A DNA stretch of 64,000 bases. Origin: Glebionis coronaria. Lineage: Eukaryota > Streptophyta > Magnoliopsida > Asterales > Asteraceae. Within the stretch, counting starts at the first letter, position 1. Every line of letters begins with the position of its first letter. Shown here piece by piece: positions 29,816 through 40,418 of the stretch. Both the position numbers and the translations under genes were made by a program. Under the pieces are notes generated by a model. The model had not been told where the DNA came from and did no database searches. It worked only from the letters and a program-made list of their open reading frames with translations. The stretch covers positions 1 through 64,000 of the forward strand of contig JANFOE010002252.1 in assembly GCA_025667525.1 (NCBI GenBank). Direction: 5' to 3'.

Positions 29816-32250
29816 TGATTGGAGTAAAATTACACCCTTTAGGAAAAAGGCGTAAAAGCGGTAAGTATCGAGTGATGATTTTAGGAAAAATCAACACTAA
29901 TGACCCTTAATGGTGTGTAAGTTCGTTTCCCAAGGAGGTATATGTGTGTGACTAAGATGTACAAGATTTGAGATTAATATTTGGTTTAGAAGGGGATTAG
30001 AAGAGAAAATGACGAAGTCGTAAAAATAAAAATTAACTAAAAATCACTATTAGAAATTTAAGACGTAGAACCTAAAAAATCACCAAAAATAAAATAAATT
30101 CTAAAAATTACCAAAAATTCACCAAAAATCAAAAATAATAAACTAAGAGTTTACCAATGATCAAAACTTTTTCAAACCTTTTAAATAATTAAATATTCAA
30201 TTTTTAAATGCTAATTAAAGCCCTAAAAATCAAATAAATTATCAAAAAGCCCAAATAAAGATTTTTCAATTGATAAACCTCTAAAATGACCTAAAATGAT
30301 TAAAAACTATTTTTAGAAATTTTTAAACTAATAAAAACTATTTAAAATGATTTAAAAACTATTAAAACTTAAAATAATTATAAAAATTAATCTATAAGTG
30401 ATAAAATTATTCTAAAAGTTGCTAAATTCCTATTTTAATGTATTTAACCTAAAAAATGTAAAAAGTTGGAAAAAGTAAAATTTTAAAAATAATAATAAAA
30501 TAATATTAAAAATCCAAAAATTATAAAAAATTCTAAAAACTTGCAAACTAGTTTATTTTAACCTAAATAATCAGAAAATGAAAGTGAAATTACCAAAATA
30601 CCCCTAATGGGCCCTCAAATGGGCCAAATCCAAAAACAGTCAACCTAAATGGGCTTTTGGGCCCAAAAAGTCAAACTTGGCCCAATTGACTTGGAAAAGC
30701 CCTATCTGACTTAAAATTTAATTCTAAGAACAAAACTCTAAAGGCCCAAAAGCTGAAAATGTGCTTATCACAGCTTATTGAACACCAAGCTTATTCTTAT
30801 TGGGCTTTTCAGCCCATTAAGCCATAAGCTAATGCCATAAGCTCTAATTTGACACACAACCCTCTTTTTGGATGCTTAAGAGATCTGTCAAAAGAAATTT
30901 TCAATAAGCTCACTCAATAAGCCAGAAAATAGAAAAGCAAAAATCCACAAAACGACAAAATAGTCGTTTTTGAGAAATACTCAACCTCAGAAGCTCTAGT
31001 TTGTTGCAAAAGCTCACAAATAGCTTAACTAAGAATAATCAATCAAGAAAATCACAAAAAGCCAAGTAGAATAAGTTGTAGGAGCAAATAAGCTGGCTGA
31101 AAAAGCCAAATAAGCTAGTTTTCTAGCAAAAGCTTAACCAAAAGACTTGTAAACTTCCAGACTTGATATTAAGCTGAAAAAATGATTTCTATTACAAAAA
31201 CTAAGTTGTTGCATGTACCAATAAGCAAAACAGATACAAATAAGCTGAAAACCAGGTTTGACCAAAAGTCAAACGCTGATAAGTTGAAATCAAACGCTGA
31301 TAGGAACAAAGTAGGCGTTGACAGACTTAATGAAGTGTGAGAACTTGTTTTTCACCCTGCTGGTCAAGGTTTGAGTGCAAACCTTGTGAATCAAAGCTTA
31401 CCAGTTGGGTAAACTTGATGTATTTTGGCACAAATAAGCCAATAAGCCAGTGAGCTTATGAGCTATGAACAAAGCAATCCAAATAGCCAAATATCCTCAC
31501 AAGCAACAAACAAATAAGGTCCAAGCAACAAAACAACAATCCTAATGCTAGAAATCACAATGCAACACCAAATGAGGTGGTCACTTTGCTGATGCAAATG
31601 ACCACTTCAGCAGACTTTGATAAGCTATAAAAACCACAATAAGCCACCAAATTCAACAAGCAGATAACCAGTAGATAGCTTATCACCCAAACTATTCCCA
31701 AACCTGATTTCAGACCTTAGATCCAACTAACAAAGAAGTTATTGGATCTGATGTGTTTGACCAAATTCAAAACCACTTTTATCAGATTTTTGCAAAACTC
31801 CAAATCTCTTTTCCAAACTTTCAGAAAGTGAACCAATGGCAAAAACTTGTATATTATGAATTGTTTAGACCACCCAAACTCAAAGAACCAAGGCACAAGG
31901 CCACAAGGCATTGATAGCCAGTAATCCCAAACAACCCTTAATCAAGCAGTTAACAAAGGAACTTCTGATTTCTACACACAACCTATTGATTTTAATGATC
32001 AAAAACACTTAAACAGTAGCAAATAACACAATCAAACTCAAAAATAACCAGCTCAAACAATCAATACTCAAAATCAAAGCACCAAATCAAAAAACAGTCA
32101 TAAACATGAAATTTTTAGGGGAATCTTAACAAGAGATTATACCTGCCTTCCACAACATCCAAGGAAGGCCAACAATGCTCCTTGGACCTTGTTCAACAAC
32201 TAGAACAAGACCAAGGTACTTCAAGGAAGATGATGCAACACTGCCTTGGT
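29816..32250 (-). repeat. Level 4 5' LTR, truncated
   Basis: Starts TGATTGGAGTAAAA and matches 19575-22013. The match stops at CTGCCTTGGT (32250). About 1.47 kb, including U3 and the TATA region, is missing. A 24-bp palindrome (arms GGTAATTA/TAATTACC, 32248-32271) straddles the break. Confidence 0.93.
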
Positions 32251-32271
32251 AATTAATTTAAACTAATTACC

Positions 32272-32989
32272 ATCTAAAATATAAAATGGTCCACGATCCC
32301 CACATATTTAGGGGCGCCAAATTATTTCACACAATGGCGCCCAATTTTTATCAAAGTGGATAACTGCATCTTGTTTCAAGTAAATGTATATGTTACGAGT
32401 AAAACTATAATGAATGAAGTAATTATATACGGTTTAACCTATTCTTTGAAATAAACTTTTATATTTTATTCTTAAGCACTTTCCACTATACATTTTAATT
32501 GTCGACGATATATTTATTATTTTATTTACATTCATGTTAATCGAGTTTGGATCAATTTTTTTGAAACCCGGGTTTTAAATCGACCCGGTCGAGTCACCGG
32601 GTCCGGGTCAACCCGGGTCAATCGGGTCAATCCGTGTTAACCCGATTTTCTAAAAAAAAAATATTTCTTTTATTTTTAATAATTAACAAAAAATTATATA
32701 TAAAAACTAAAAAGGTTCAACTATATTAAAGATATAAATTGTTTACCAACCAATATAATATATAAAAATAAAATTTCGTCACATATACGTAAAATTTTCA
32801 TTTTTTTTTTAAAAATCCGAAAAAGATCAAAACCCGGCCGGGTCTCGAGAAACGGGTTGACCCGGGTCACCCCGAACTAAGCGGGTCGAGCCGGGTCTCG
32901 AAATGTGAAACCGGGTCAATATGACCCGTTTTTCGGCCGGTCTAATATTACACCTAGCTACTATCTTTAAATAGTACGAGTAAATAAGT
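32272..32989. other. CACTA right interior with GC-rich 'gacccgggtc' segment
   Basis: No gene. 32560-32945 is a striking GC-rich island in AT-rich surroundings, at its two ends built from repeats of ACCCGGGTC, GGGTCGAG and their complements, separated by an A/T-rich middle (32655-32810). The ends are loosely inverted relative to each other, which suggests another small decayed foldback element or a CACTA-internal repeat. Confidence 0.55.
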
Positions 32990-33356
32990 TACATCCTTAA
33001 TATTTGTATTCACCCACAAAACACCCACGTAAGTTTACCCACCAATAAAATGATATTTGTATTTCGTGGGTAAATATCATTTACCCACTAAATTAACCGC
33101 AAATATAGCCACAATAAATCACGACGTGAGTAATTCGAGGGGAATGTTTTGGCGCCAATTATTTACCCACGTATTTTACACCAGAAATATTTATGTGGCT
33201 ATTTGTGTGGGTAAATTCGTGGTGAATTCGAGGGAATATAAAATCGAATTTGAAAGTCACTAATTGTGGGTAACAAGTGGGTATTATGTGGGTAAATTCC
33301 CTCCAAACAATGAGTGTGGCTAATTTTCGTGGGTATTCATCTGAATTTTTGTAGTG
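32990..33356. repeat. CACTA right end with subterminal repeats
   Basis: Clustered GTGGGTAAA / TTTACCCAC motifs (for example 33035-33045, 33065-33090, 33168-33180, 33205-33220, 33264-33298) ending in the terminal ...TTTTTGTAGTG. Mirror image of the left end. Confidence 0.85.
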
Positions 33357-33989
33357 CAACTTGAACCGAATTAATCAACTATAAGCTCTTCTTCGAGAAT
33401 GATAGATCGATACGCCGAGATCAAAGAAAACATAAAAGGTTAGAATAATAAGCAATAATTAATAAATGATTAAGAGATTTAATTAAAACTAATAGATCTA
33501 AAATATTTTTTTAAGGTTTTATAAAAATACTTTAAATTTTTAAAACTTAAATCTAATAGATCTAAAAAAACTAATTAATACAAACTAAAAGTGCTTAAAT
33601 AAAAAGCTAGCTTATAAATAAGTCGTAAGCCTAAGCTTAGGACTTATGAGATTTAAAAAGCCAAAAAGCTAATAAAATAATTACTCCACAAATAAGCTAG
33701 ATCTACTAAAAGGCAACAATAAGCTTGAAATAAAATTAATTATTCCAAACTTTATATAAATCTAATCTTATTTGGAAAAAGTTATAAAAACTTATCCCAA
33801 AATAATAAGATAGATTATTATAAAATTTAAAAAGAAAGGAAGAATGAGAATATTATGAAACTAAAACTTGACTTTTATTAAAAACTTGAAGATTTCAAAG
33901 CTTAAAAAATAAAATTACAAAATATAAAACTATATGAAAACTAAGAGAAACTAGAAAAAAACTTGAGCTCAAATGGGATGGGGGGAGGC

Positions 33990-33999
33990 TTTATATAGG
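33990..33999 (-). promoter_or_regulatory. TATA box, level 2 3' LTR
   Basis: Minus strand CCTATATAAA in context GGCTGCCTATATAAAGCC; the 5' LTR copy is at 40409-40418. Confidence 0.75.
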
Positions 34000-34154
34000 C
34001 AGCCAACATGGGGGTATTTTTGTAATTTACTAGCTATTTTTTCTTGGAGAGTAAGTTGTTGGAGGCCAGCTGTTTTTTTTTCTAGAAACATGCGGGATCA
34101 TGTGCCCATCATTGGGCTGACACACTCCTTTTTTCATTGTTATCAACGTAGTGC

Positions 34155-34513
34155 CACGTGTCGCTCTCCCATAGGCCAGCCGCCGCTGACAAGTCTGCAG
34201 ACCTGCCACCTCGTACTGACGTGGCGGCGCCACCGCCACGTGTCATCACCCTATTGGCCAGCCGCCACTGCTCCTCTGCCACCTCTGTGCCGCCCTGCCA
34301 TGCCAGACCTGCACAGTTAATAAATGGCAAGCTGCCGCCACGTGGATGCTGACGTCACCCGGTCTGGACCGGTTTGAACCGCGTATGGACCGAAAGTGAA
34401 CCAGGACTGGTCGAAACCGGGTCTGGTCTGAACCGGTCAACGGTCGAGTCAACGGGTCGGGTCAACGAGTCGGGTCGAGTCCGTCACGTGGACCACTCAG
34501 AGAGTGCCACGTG
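34155..34513 (-). promoter_or_regulatory. G-box (CACGTG) cluster upstream of LTR TATA
   Basis: Five palindromic CACGTG boxes at 34155-34160, 34237-34242, 34339-34344, 34485-34490 and 34508-34513, plus a TGACGTCA box at 34350-34357. All are 150-520 bp upstream of the minus-strand TATA box. The 5' LTR copy (40650-41180) keeps six CACGTG boxes. G-boxes bind bZIP/bHLH factors and occur in ABA-, light- and stress-responsive plant promoters, so inducible LTR transcription is plausible but inferred. Confidence 0.65.
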
Positions 34514-34540
34514 GCAGCTGGAAAATTATCCCAGCTTTTT

Positions 34541-34612
34541 GCCTCAGCCAGGATTCGAACCCTGGTCTTGGCTGCCAAAGGTGAAGTTGCTAGCCACTGC
34601 GCCAAGCAGACC
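34541..34612 (-). other. tRNA-like / SINE-head-like segment in LTR
   Basis: On the minus strand, A-box-like TGGCGCAGTGGCTA (34604-34591) and a B-box GGTTCGAATCC (34561-34551) inside a 5-bp T-stem (CCAGG/CCTGG). Overall about 72 nt, tRNA-sized. The 5' (GGTCTGC) and 3' (CTGAGGC) ends do not pair as an acceptor stem, so this is not a working tRNA gene. It could be a SINE-derived or tRNA-derived Pol III promoter remnant. Confidence 0.55.
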
Positions 34613-35271
34613 TTCATGTTTATATATACAAAACAAAGTACTTGACCCCTTTTGTGGCTTGGTTGACTGGCACATTGACCCCCTTTGACTAGTTGACTAG
34701 CTTTATTAATTATAAATAATAATAATAATAAATAATATTACGAAATATTAATTTATTTTTAATAAAAACTTTATTTTATTTATTTTATTTAATTAATTTT
34801 CGGAAATTAATTTATTTATATTATTTATATTATTAAATTATTAAAAACTTTATTTAATTTAAAAACTTAATAAACTTTAAAAATTCATAGAAAATAAACC
34901 GTAAAGAGTTACGACGCGAGGTCGGAACTGTTCGCTTCGTAATTTTATGATCTTCAATGTGATTTAATAGTGGATGACTTTGGAGATTGGCAAAAATGGT
35001 CCTTGTTGTACAATCTTCATCAAATCTTCAACCTTAGCTTTCCAAACTTCATTCTTTTGGCACTTTTTGGTTCTTTGACTTTATCTTTGGCTTTTTCTTC
35101 GATAAATGACCATGAAATCCCGTGTTTTCTTTCTTTTTGATCTTCTGTACCTATTTCACAACAATAACACAAACCACGCATAATTCCGACATTTACGATA
35201 TTAAGTACACGTTTTGGTCTTGTTTTTCATTGATTTTAGTGGTAAAAGGATAAGTGTTTACACACTTATTA

Positions 35272-35288
35272 AGTCCCCTACACTTGAC
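35272..35288 (-). other. Polypurine tract, level 2
   Basis: Minus strand AAGTGTAGGGGACT immediately before the LTR start TAATAAG. Confidence 0.75.
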
Positions 35289-37213
35289 CATTGCAATGAC
35301 CCCATGTAATGCATAATTTTAAATCATAAAGTTACATTTTCCTTATAATTAACCCATCTTGGCCTTTATTAAGATATACTATTACTACTACGGCAAAGAG
35401 ATAAAAACTTTAAAGGAAACAAAAGTTATAACAATTTATTAACTTGGAAATTATTTTATGGAAGAAACTCGTAAAGAATTCTAAGACTTAAATTAGAGCT
35501 TTGGTGTCATGAATATTAATCACCCTCATGTTTCACGTTCCCCATGCCAAGCTTAAAAACAAGATCATTGTTTACCATAAGTACTCAAGTTAAAACCACT
35601 TTTATAAGACAATTGTGTAATACTCTTTCTCCAATTCATAAGTTGTATCTCTAGCTTTTAAGGATTGTCATTCACCCGTAGGCTCATTTGACTTATTTGA
35701 TAATTATTAGTCCAAAAATGAAGGCAAAACGGTGCAAACCCAACACTCAAAACCTAACCTCGTCCTCAAAAACGTTGTCACTAAAGTAAGTCCACATCAA
35801 GGATGATTTAACACGATTTGGGGAATAAATTCCCGGACCCAAAATTTGGACAATAGTACTACTTATTAATTATTCCTCGAAAGTCATGTTGACTTTTTGT
35901 GGACTTTAGCAAGTTCACATCATATACCCTTAGGCTCTTTAAGATGTAAAAGTGCTCCTCATCTATTGTCCACACCCTAAGGCTCCTTGAACGATAAACA
36001 AGGGAATTTATTTATGATCAATTTTTATTCAACACTTACCATGCGATACACCCTAAGGCTCTAATGACAAGGTTCGTGCTACATGCCCCACACCCTAAGG
36101 CTCCTTAAGGTCATGTTTTAATATTATTCTTTCTTTATTTATGATATATATAATAGGCCAAATTCCGCGGTCCCATGGTCTGAATACTCCTACTTAGTGG
36201 TTATGATCCACCTTAGTCGGAAGTCCACAACGCTGGCACCCTCAATGTGTTCATGCTTTAATTACAAGGAGTTAAAAGATTTGGCTAAGAGCTAAGATAT
36301 CAAATCTACACCGCAAAAATCCTCATTTATTAAGTAATTAAATATACAGGCGGGAAGAAAGAGCCACAAAAACTCATATAAGCAAGAGTTAACCCTTAAA
36401 CTTATTATCAACTCTATCATCTCTCGTTCTCCACAATTAAAATCTCAAGGAATGAGACTCGTGGATGCTTAGCCTAATAAATCAATTAAGGTCCATATGG
36501 TTAAGGATACTAGCTAGAGTAAACTTGGATAAGTAAACTCGGGTTGAGTCAAAATATTAACGACGGGCCTAACATATCAAAGACATCTAAACTTGTTAAA
36601 ACCATTTTATTTTATTTATTTATTTTATTTTGACTATATTCTTGAAATGGAAAATATAAATACGATGCGACGTCAATAGGAAAGAAAATAAAAATAAATG
36701 GAGATACTACTAGGCCAAAATAGATCAAAAATTTGAAAAATGTTGAAAAATTTAAATTTTCCGGTTAAATGAGGTTAAATTCATGGAAAAGTCCACTAAA
36801 ATTCGATAGAAGTCCCCCCTACACTTAATATAAACATTGTCCTCAATGTTTAAGCATGTGGGAGAATAAACTCCCCTACACTTAGGACATTGAGTACGTT
36901 GTTTAAATCGAGCTAAGGAAGAGACAACTAAAGTGATTACATTTATTCATCTTATTTATATACATGTATGAATCACAATAGTAAAAACTTATCGAAGAAA
37001 TTGGGTACACGGGAACACGGGATCACGGGTCGCGTCAAAAGCACCAAAAGTGGATCATGAAAGCACACATCCCTGCACAACATCACAAAGCACAACCTAC
37101 TCGGCTCCCCCTACACTTATGGTAGAAAATAGATAAAAAAATAGATCATCGGGTTGCCTCCCGAGAAGCGCTTGTTTTTGTTAACCGAGTCACGAGCCTG
37201 ACTCGACCCCGAA
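35289..37213 (-). other. Level 2 non-coding 3' region
   Basis: About 1.9 kb, no long ORF. It shares blocks with the level 1 and level 4 3' regions: AAAACAAGATCATTGTT near 35559, TTGTGTAATACT.TTTCTCC, the perfect hairpin at 36833-36850, and CCGAGTCACGAGCCTGACTCGA near 37183-37205. At 37148-37172 it contains TTGCCTCCCGAGAAGCGCTT, a motif I know from many plant Athila/Tat elements. Four 'ACCCTAAGGCTC' type short repeats lie between 35925 and 36105. Confidence 0.7.
36833..36850 (-). other. Conserved 3'-region hairpin (level 2 copy)
   Basis: Perfect AACATTG-TCCT-CAATGTT stem-loop. On the minus strand it is followed by TTAAGTGTAGGGGGGACT, a second polypurine-like run. Confidence 0.75.
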
Positions 37214-38614
37214 TTAAATGGTCCATGGGGAAGCCTCTAATGTAATACCGGGATCAAAAATCTTATCCTCGGTCCCGGAGGAACATAATAAATGAGAGGC
37301 AGGAGGATAAGTCTTGAAGGGTAGAAAAGTCCTCTCAAGATAAGAAAAGTAAGTGAAGTCTTGATCCACGGGTGGTGGGGTGGGTAAAGGAGACAAATTG
37401 TCATCCCCCAAAGACAATGGATGGTCACTATTCGGCAAAGCCGTAAAGGTATCAATCATAGAATGGTCAATGCCACCTCCCGGGTCAAAGTACTCATCCT
37501 CGGTAATAGGTTCTAAAGGTTGGGAGGAAAGGTGCTCGGGAGGGGGACTTGGGACAATATCTTCATTTATAAAATTATTAAAGAGAATGTCCCCCTCCGT
37601 GTCATCATCATCAATACCCGGAGGTATTGAGAGATTTTCGATTTCTTCCATATATGGGTCATTATTCTCAACGGGAGTAAAAGACGGAGGTAAAGATTCA
37701 TTGATAGGAGTAAAATTCAACGCTTCAATTTGAGAAATAAGAAGATGAACTTTCAATAATTTGTCGCGAAGAATAACGTCTTCCACCTCATCTAAAAGAG
37801 CAAGTTCATCGGTGAACTTCTCATAAGTCGGAGAGAATAAATCGTCATCGCCCGCATCTCCCGGTGGAAATGGGTGAAAAGGAGAAATTTCAAACGTAAA
37901 ATCCTCATAACATAGAGAAATGTCATCCGTAAGAGAGACCTCGTCCGTAAGCTCCGCAAAAGTCGGCACATCACAAACTTCATCAAAGAATTTGTCGAGA
38001 CCAAAATCACTAATCTCACTCGATGTATCACAATCCTTAGATGCATTTGGGATATCGAGAGAAGGAATTACAATTGCACTAGGATGTTGAGCAACAAGAT
38101 CATTCCAAGAAATAGAATTCTCATCGTCATCATCATCATAATAGTAAGAACGCACAAGAGGAGGAGTAGAAGCACTAAGATTAGATACGTGCTCTTGTTG
38201 GCTTTCGTCATGCGAACTAACTTTGAGTTGTTTTAAGCTTTCTAGAATTCCATCCAAACTAGTGAGTTGTTCCTCAAAAGAAGGTTGATGAACGACGGAG
38301 TATTGTGGGGGTTCAAAATGTTGAAAACCGTAACTATAGCACGGATGTGGCTCATAATTCATCGGTTGAAAATAAGAAGTATCGTGAGGGCCCCCACAAT
38401 AGTTGCAACACGGGTATGGAGAAAAACCCCGTGCATGTGGCGGATACGAATCCTCATATATGGGAGTGGTGAAGTACGAATTGGTTGTATTGCAAAGTGG
38501 ACAAAATCCAAGTTGTGTATTGTTGAGATGATAGTCGCATCGCTCACATGTACACCATTGACATGTTTGATAACCATTCCATGGTCTCCCACATCTTACG
38601 CAGTACGAATCCAT
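37214..38614 (-). CDS. Cys-rich acidic retroelement protein, 466 aa, function unknown
   Basis: Intact ORF from an ATG at 38614, the sole ORF of level 2. Residues 1-45 hold repeated CX2C pairs (YCVRCG, CQWCTCERC, FCPLC), a likely zinc-ribbon-like region. Near residue 90, CNYCGGPHDTSYF resembles the zinc knuckle CLSCGGAHDLSEC of the level 1/4 gag but lacks the last Cys. The remainder is acidic and Ser/Pro-rich, with MEEIENLSIPPGIDDDDTEGDILF, EDEYFDPGGGID and, near the C-terminus, GTEDKIFDPGI. I recognise the SIPPGID..EGDILF pattern from Asteraceae proteins that precede Gypsy RT domains, so it belongs to a known but functionally undefined retroelement protein. No capsid, protease or polymerase motifs. 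It could be a nucleocapsid-like RNA-binding protein; that is inference. Confidence 0.85.
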   Translation of the reverse strand: MDSYCVRCGRPWNGYQTCQWCTCERCDYHLNNTQLGFCPLCNTTNSYFTTPIYEDSYPPHARGFSPYPCCNYCGGPHDTSYFQPMNYEPHPCYSYGFQHFEPPQYSVVHQPSFEEQLTSLDGILESLKQLKVSSHDESQQEHVSNLSASTPPLVRSYYYDDDDDENSISWNDLVAQHPSAIVIPSLDIPNASKDCDTSSEISDFGLDKFFDEVCDVPTFAELTDEVSLTDDISLCYEDFTFEISPFHPFPPGDAGDDDLFSPTYEKFTDELALLDEVEDVILRDKLLKVHLLISQIEALNFTPINESLPPSFTPVENNDPYMEEIENLSIPPGIDDDDTEGDILFNNFINEDIVPSPPPEHLSSQPLEPITEDEYFDPGGGIDHSMIDTFTALPNSDHPLSLGDDNLSPLPTPPPVDQDFTYFSYLERTFLPFKTYPPASHLLCSSGTEDKIFDPGITLEASPWTI

Positions 38615-38893
38615 GAAGAATTAAAAATAAGAGGGGTAGAGAAAAGAATTAAACACAATAGAGGATAAAGAGGAGTATTTTTGGTGTAATACTTTAGGAA
38701 AAGTATTACTTTTGGATTTTTTTAATTTTTTTGGTGCAAATCTTAAGAAAGAATTTGCTTTTGATGATTTTTTATTTTTTTTTTGTATTTTTATCTTTTT
38801 GATTTTTTATGTTTTAGATTTTTTTAACAAGAAAAATAACGTTCAAAATCGAACGGATCCCAAAATCCAAATCGTCAATCGTAACGAGCGAAG
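38615..38893 (-). other. Level 2 5' leader
   Basis: Short AT-rich leader with T-rich runs on the plus strand (38700-38830). No ORF. Confidence 0.65.
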
Positions 38894-38907
38894 CGGCAGC
38901 GGCGCCA
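38894..38907 (-). other. Primer-binding site, level 2
   Basis: Minus strand TGGCGCCGCTGCCG, three nt after the LTR end TATTA. Same tRNA-Asp-like class as the other two Gypsy elements, matching 13 of 14 positions as recalled, then diverging. Confidence 0.75.
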
Positions 38908-40408
38908 TTTTAATATACGAATTTTGCAATTCTTTTTAGATCTATTTATCGTTCCTCGACTCGACTCGAATTGACATCCAATTTATACGTAGAGATTAAT
39001 TGTTTTTGTTTAATAATACTTGTTTGGTATCTATTTCTATTTAAACGCAAAATGGGAAAAATATGTAGGCTAAGGAATATATATAAAAAGTAAAGCTCAA
39101 TTAATTCATGTAAAATTACAACTAGAAAATGCAAGAAATTTAATCTATATGAAACTAAATAGATCTACGATGCAATAAAATTAAACTAAAAATAAAAAAA
39201 TTAATTATTCTATATGCAAATTAAGCTACGTGCAACACGTAATATCAAGCAAGAAAAATTTATAAAAAATGAAAATCTAAACATTTATAAACTTAAAATT
39301 AAAGCATAAAGCTTTAACCTTTTTAGCTTAATAACCTTATTAGATGATAAAGCTTGAAGCTTTATACACTAATAAGCTTAAAAAAAAGAAAGAAAGGTTT
39401 AAATTTTAAACTAAAATAAGTTTATTGAAATAAAAACTACTTTTTAAAACTATTTTTAAAACAAACAAAATAACTTTAAACAATTAAATTTAAAACGAAT
39501 TTAAAATAAAAGAGATAAAATTTTGAAAACAATTTAAACAAAATTATTCTATAAAATTAAGCTACAACGATTATGCTAGAAATTTAAGAAAGTAAGAACG
39601 TAGTACCCGTGGTCCGTAGAAAACGCTCTAAACAAACAACATCAACAACAATCAACAATAATGGCCCGTAAAGTACTCGGCCTCCCAAACCAAACTAAAG
39701 AAAGTCGAAACCCGAACTTGGCCCGTAAAGTACACGGCCTCCCAAATCAATCTCTAACCAAATCAATTAAACCATATCAACTTGAACCAAATTAATCAAC
39801 TATAAGCTCTTCTTCAAAAATGATAGATCGATACGCCGAGATCAAAGAAAACATAAAATGTTAGAATAATAAGCAATAATTATTAAATAATTAAGAGATT
39901 TAATTAAAACTAATAGATCTAAAATATTTTTTAAGGTATTATAAAAATACTTTAAATTTTTAAAACTTAAATCTAATAGATCTAAAAAACTAATTAATAA
40001 AAACTAAAAGTGCTTAAATAAAAAGCTAGCTTATAAATAAGTCGTAAGCCTAAGCTTAGGACTTATGAGATTTAAAAAGCTAAAAAGCTAATTAAATGAT
40101 TACTCCACAAATAAGCTAGATCTACTAAAAGGCAACAATAAGCTTGAAATAAAATTAATTATTCCAAACTTTATATAAATCTAATCTTATTTGGAAAAAG
40201 TTATAAAAACTTATCCCAAAATAATAAGATAGCTTATTATAAAATTTAAAAAGAAAGGAAGAATGAGAATATTATGAAACTAAAACTTGACTTTTATTAA
40301 GAACTTGAAAATTACACAGCTTGAAAAATAAAATTACAAAATATAAAACTATATGAAAACTAAGAGAAACTAGGAAAAAACTTGAGCTCAAATGGGATGG
40401 GGAGAGGC

Positions 40409-40418
40409 TTTATATAGG
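40409..40418 (-). promoter_or_regulatory. TATA box, level 2 5' LTR
   Basis: Minus strand CCTATATAAA; this is the copy that would drive transcription of the element. Upstream on minus are CACTGAC/CACGTG-rich sequences up to about 41180. Confidence 0.75.

Larger units (their letters stand above)
19575..32250 (-). mobile_element. Level 4: gag-protease-only Athila-like LTR element
   Basis: Related to level 1 (homologous LTR, 3' region and gag) but a different subfamily. Left (3') LTR 19575-23482 is complete. The right (5') LTR 29816-32250 matches only the first 2.4 kb of it. Internal order on minus: primer site, leader, a long gag-protease ORF, 3' region, polypurine tract. There is no RT, RNase H or integrase. 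A candidate duplication ATTAC lies at 19570-19574 and 32266-32270, the latter 15 bp beyond the truncated LTR. It sits inside the CACTA element, so it is the youngest unit of the nest. Confidence 0.9.
16034..33356. mobile_element. Level 3: CACTA (En/Spm-type) DNA transposon
   Basis: Terminal inverted repeats are CACTACAAGAATTCAGGCGA at the left and CACTACAAAAATTCAGATGA as reverse complement of the right end. A 3-bp duplication CAA (16031-16033 and 33357-33359) flanks it, as is usual for CACTA. The sister LTR of level 2 at 39778-39780 carries the empty site with a single CAA. Both ends carry clusters of a 'GTGGGTAAA' motif in both orientations, like TNPA-binding subterminal repeats. It is about 4.6 kb without the nested level 4 element. 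I find no TNP2-like transposase, so it is probably a non-autonomous derivative. Confidence 0.95.
33357..35271 (-). repeat. Level 2 3' LTR, inner part
   Basis: Continuation of the LTR after the CACTA insertion; aligns with 39778-41960. On the minus strand it runs U3 (35271 inward), a tRNA-like segment, a G-box cluster, a TATA box at 33990-33999, and the AT-rich R/U5 part. Confidence 0.94.

Noticed and set aside
34541..34612. Functional tRNA gene
   Set aside because: The A- and B-box-like motifs are present, but the acceptor arms do not pair and there is no plausible anticodon arm.
33973..34688. Several 70-115 codon frames on both strands of the level 2 LTR (also 40498-41361)
   Set aside because: GC-rich U3 sequence is open in many frames at once; the frames differ between the two LTRs by indels and stops.
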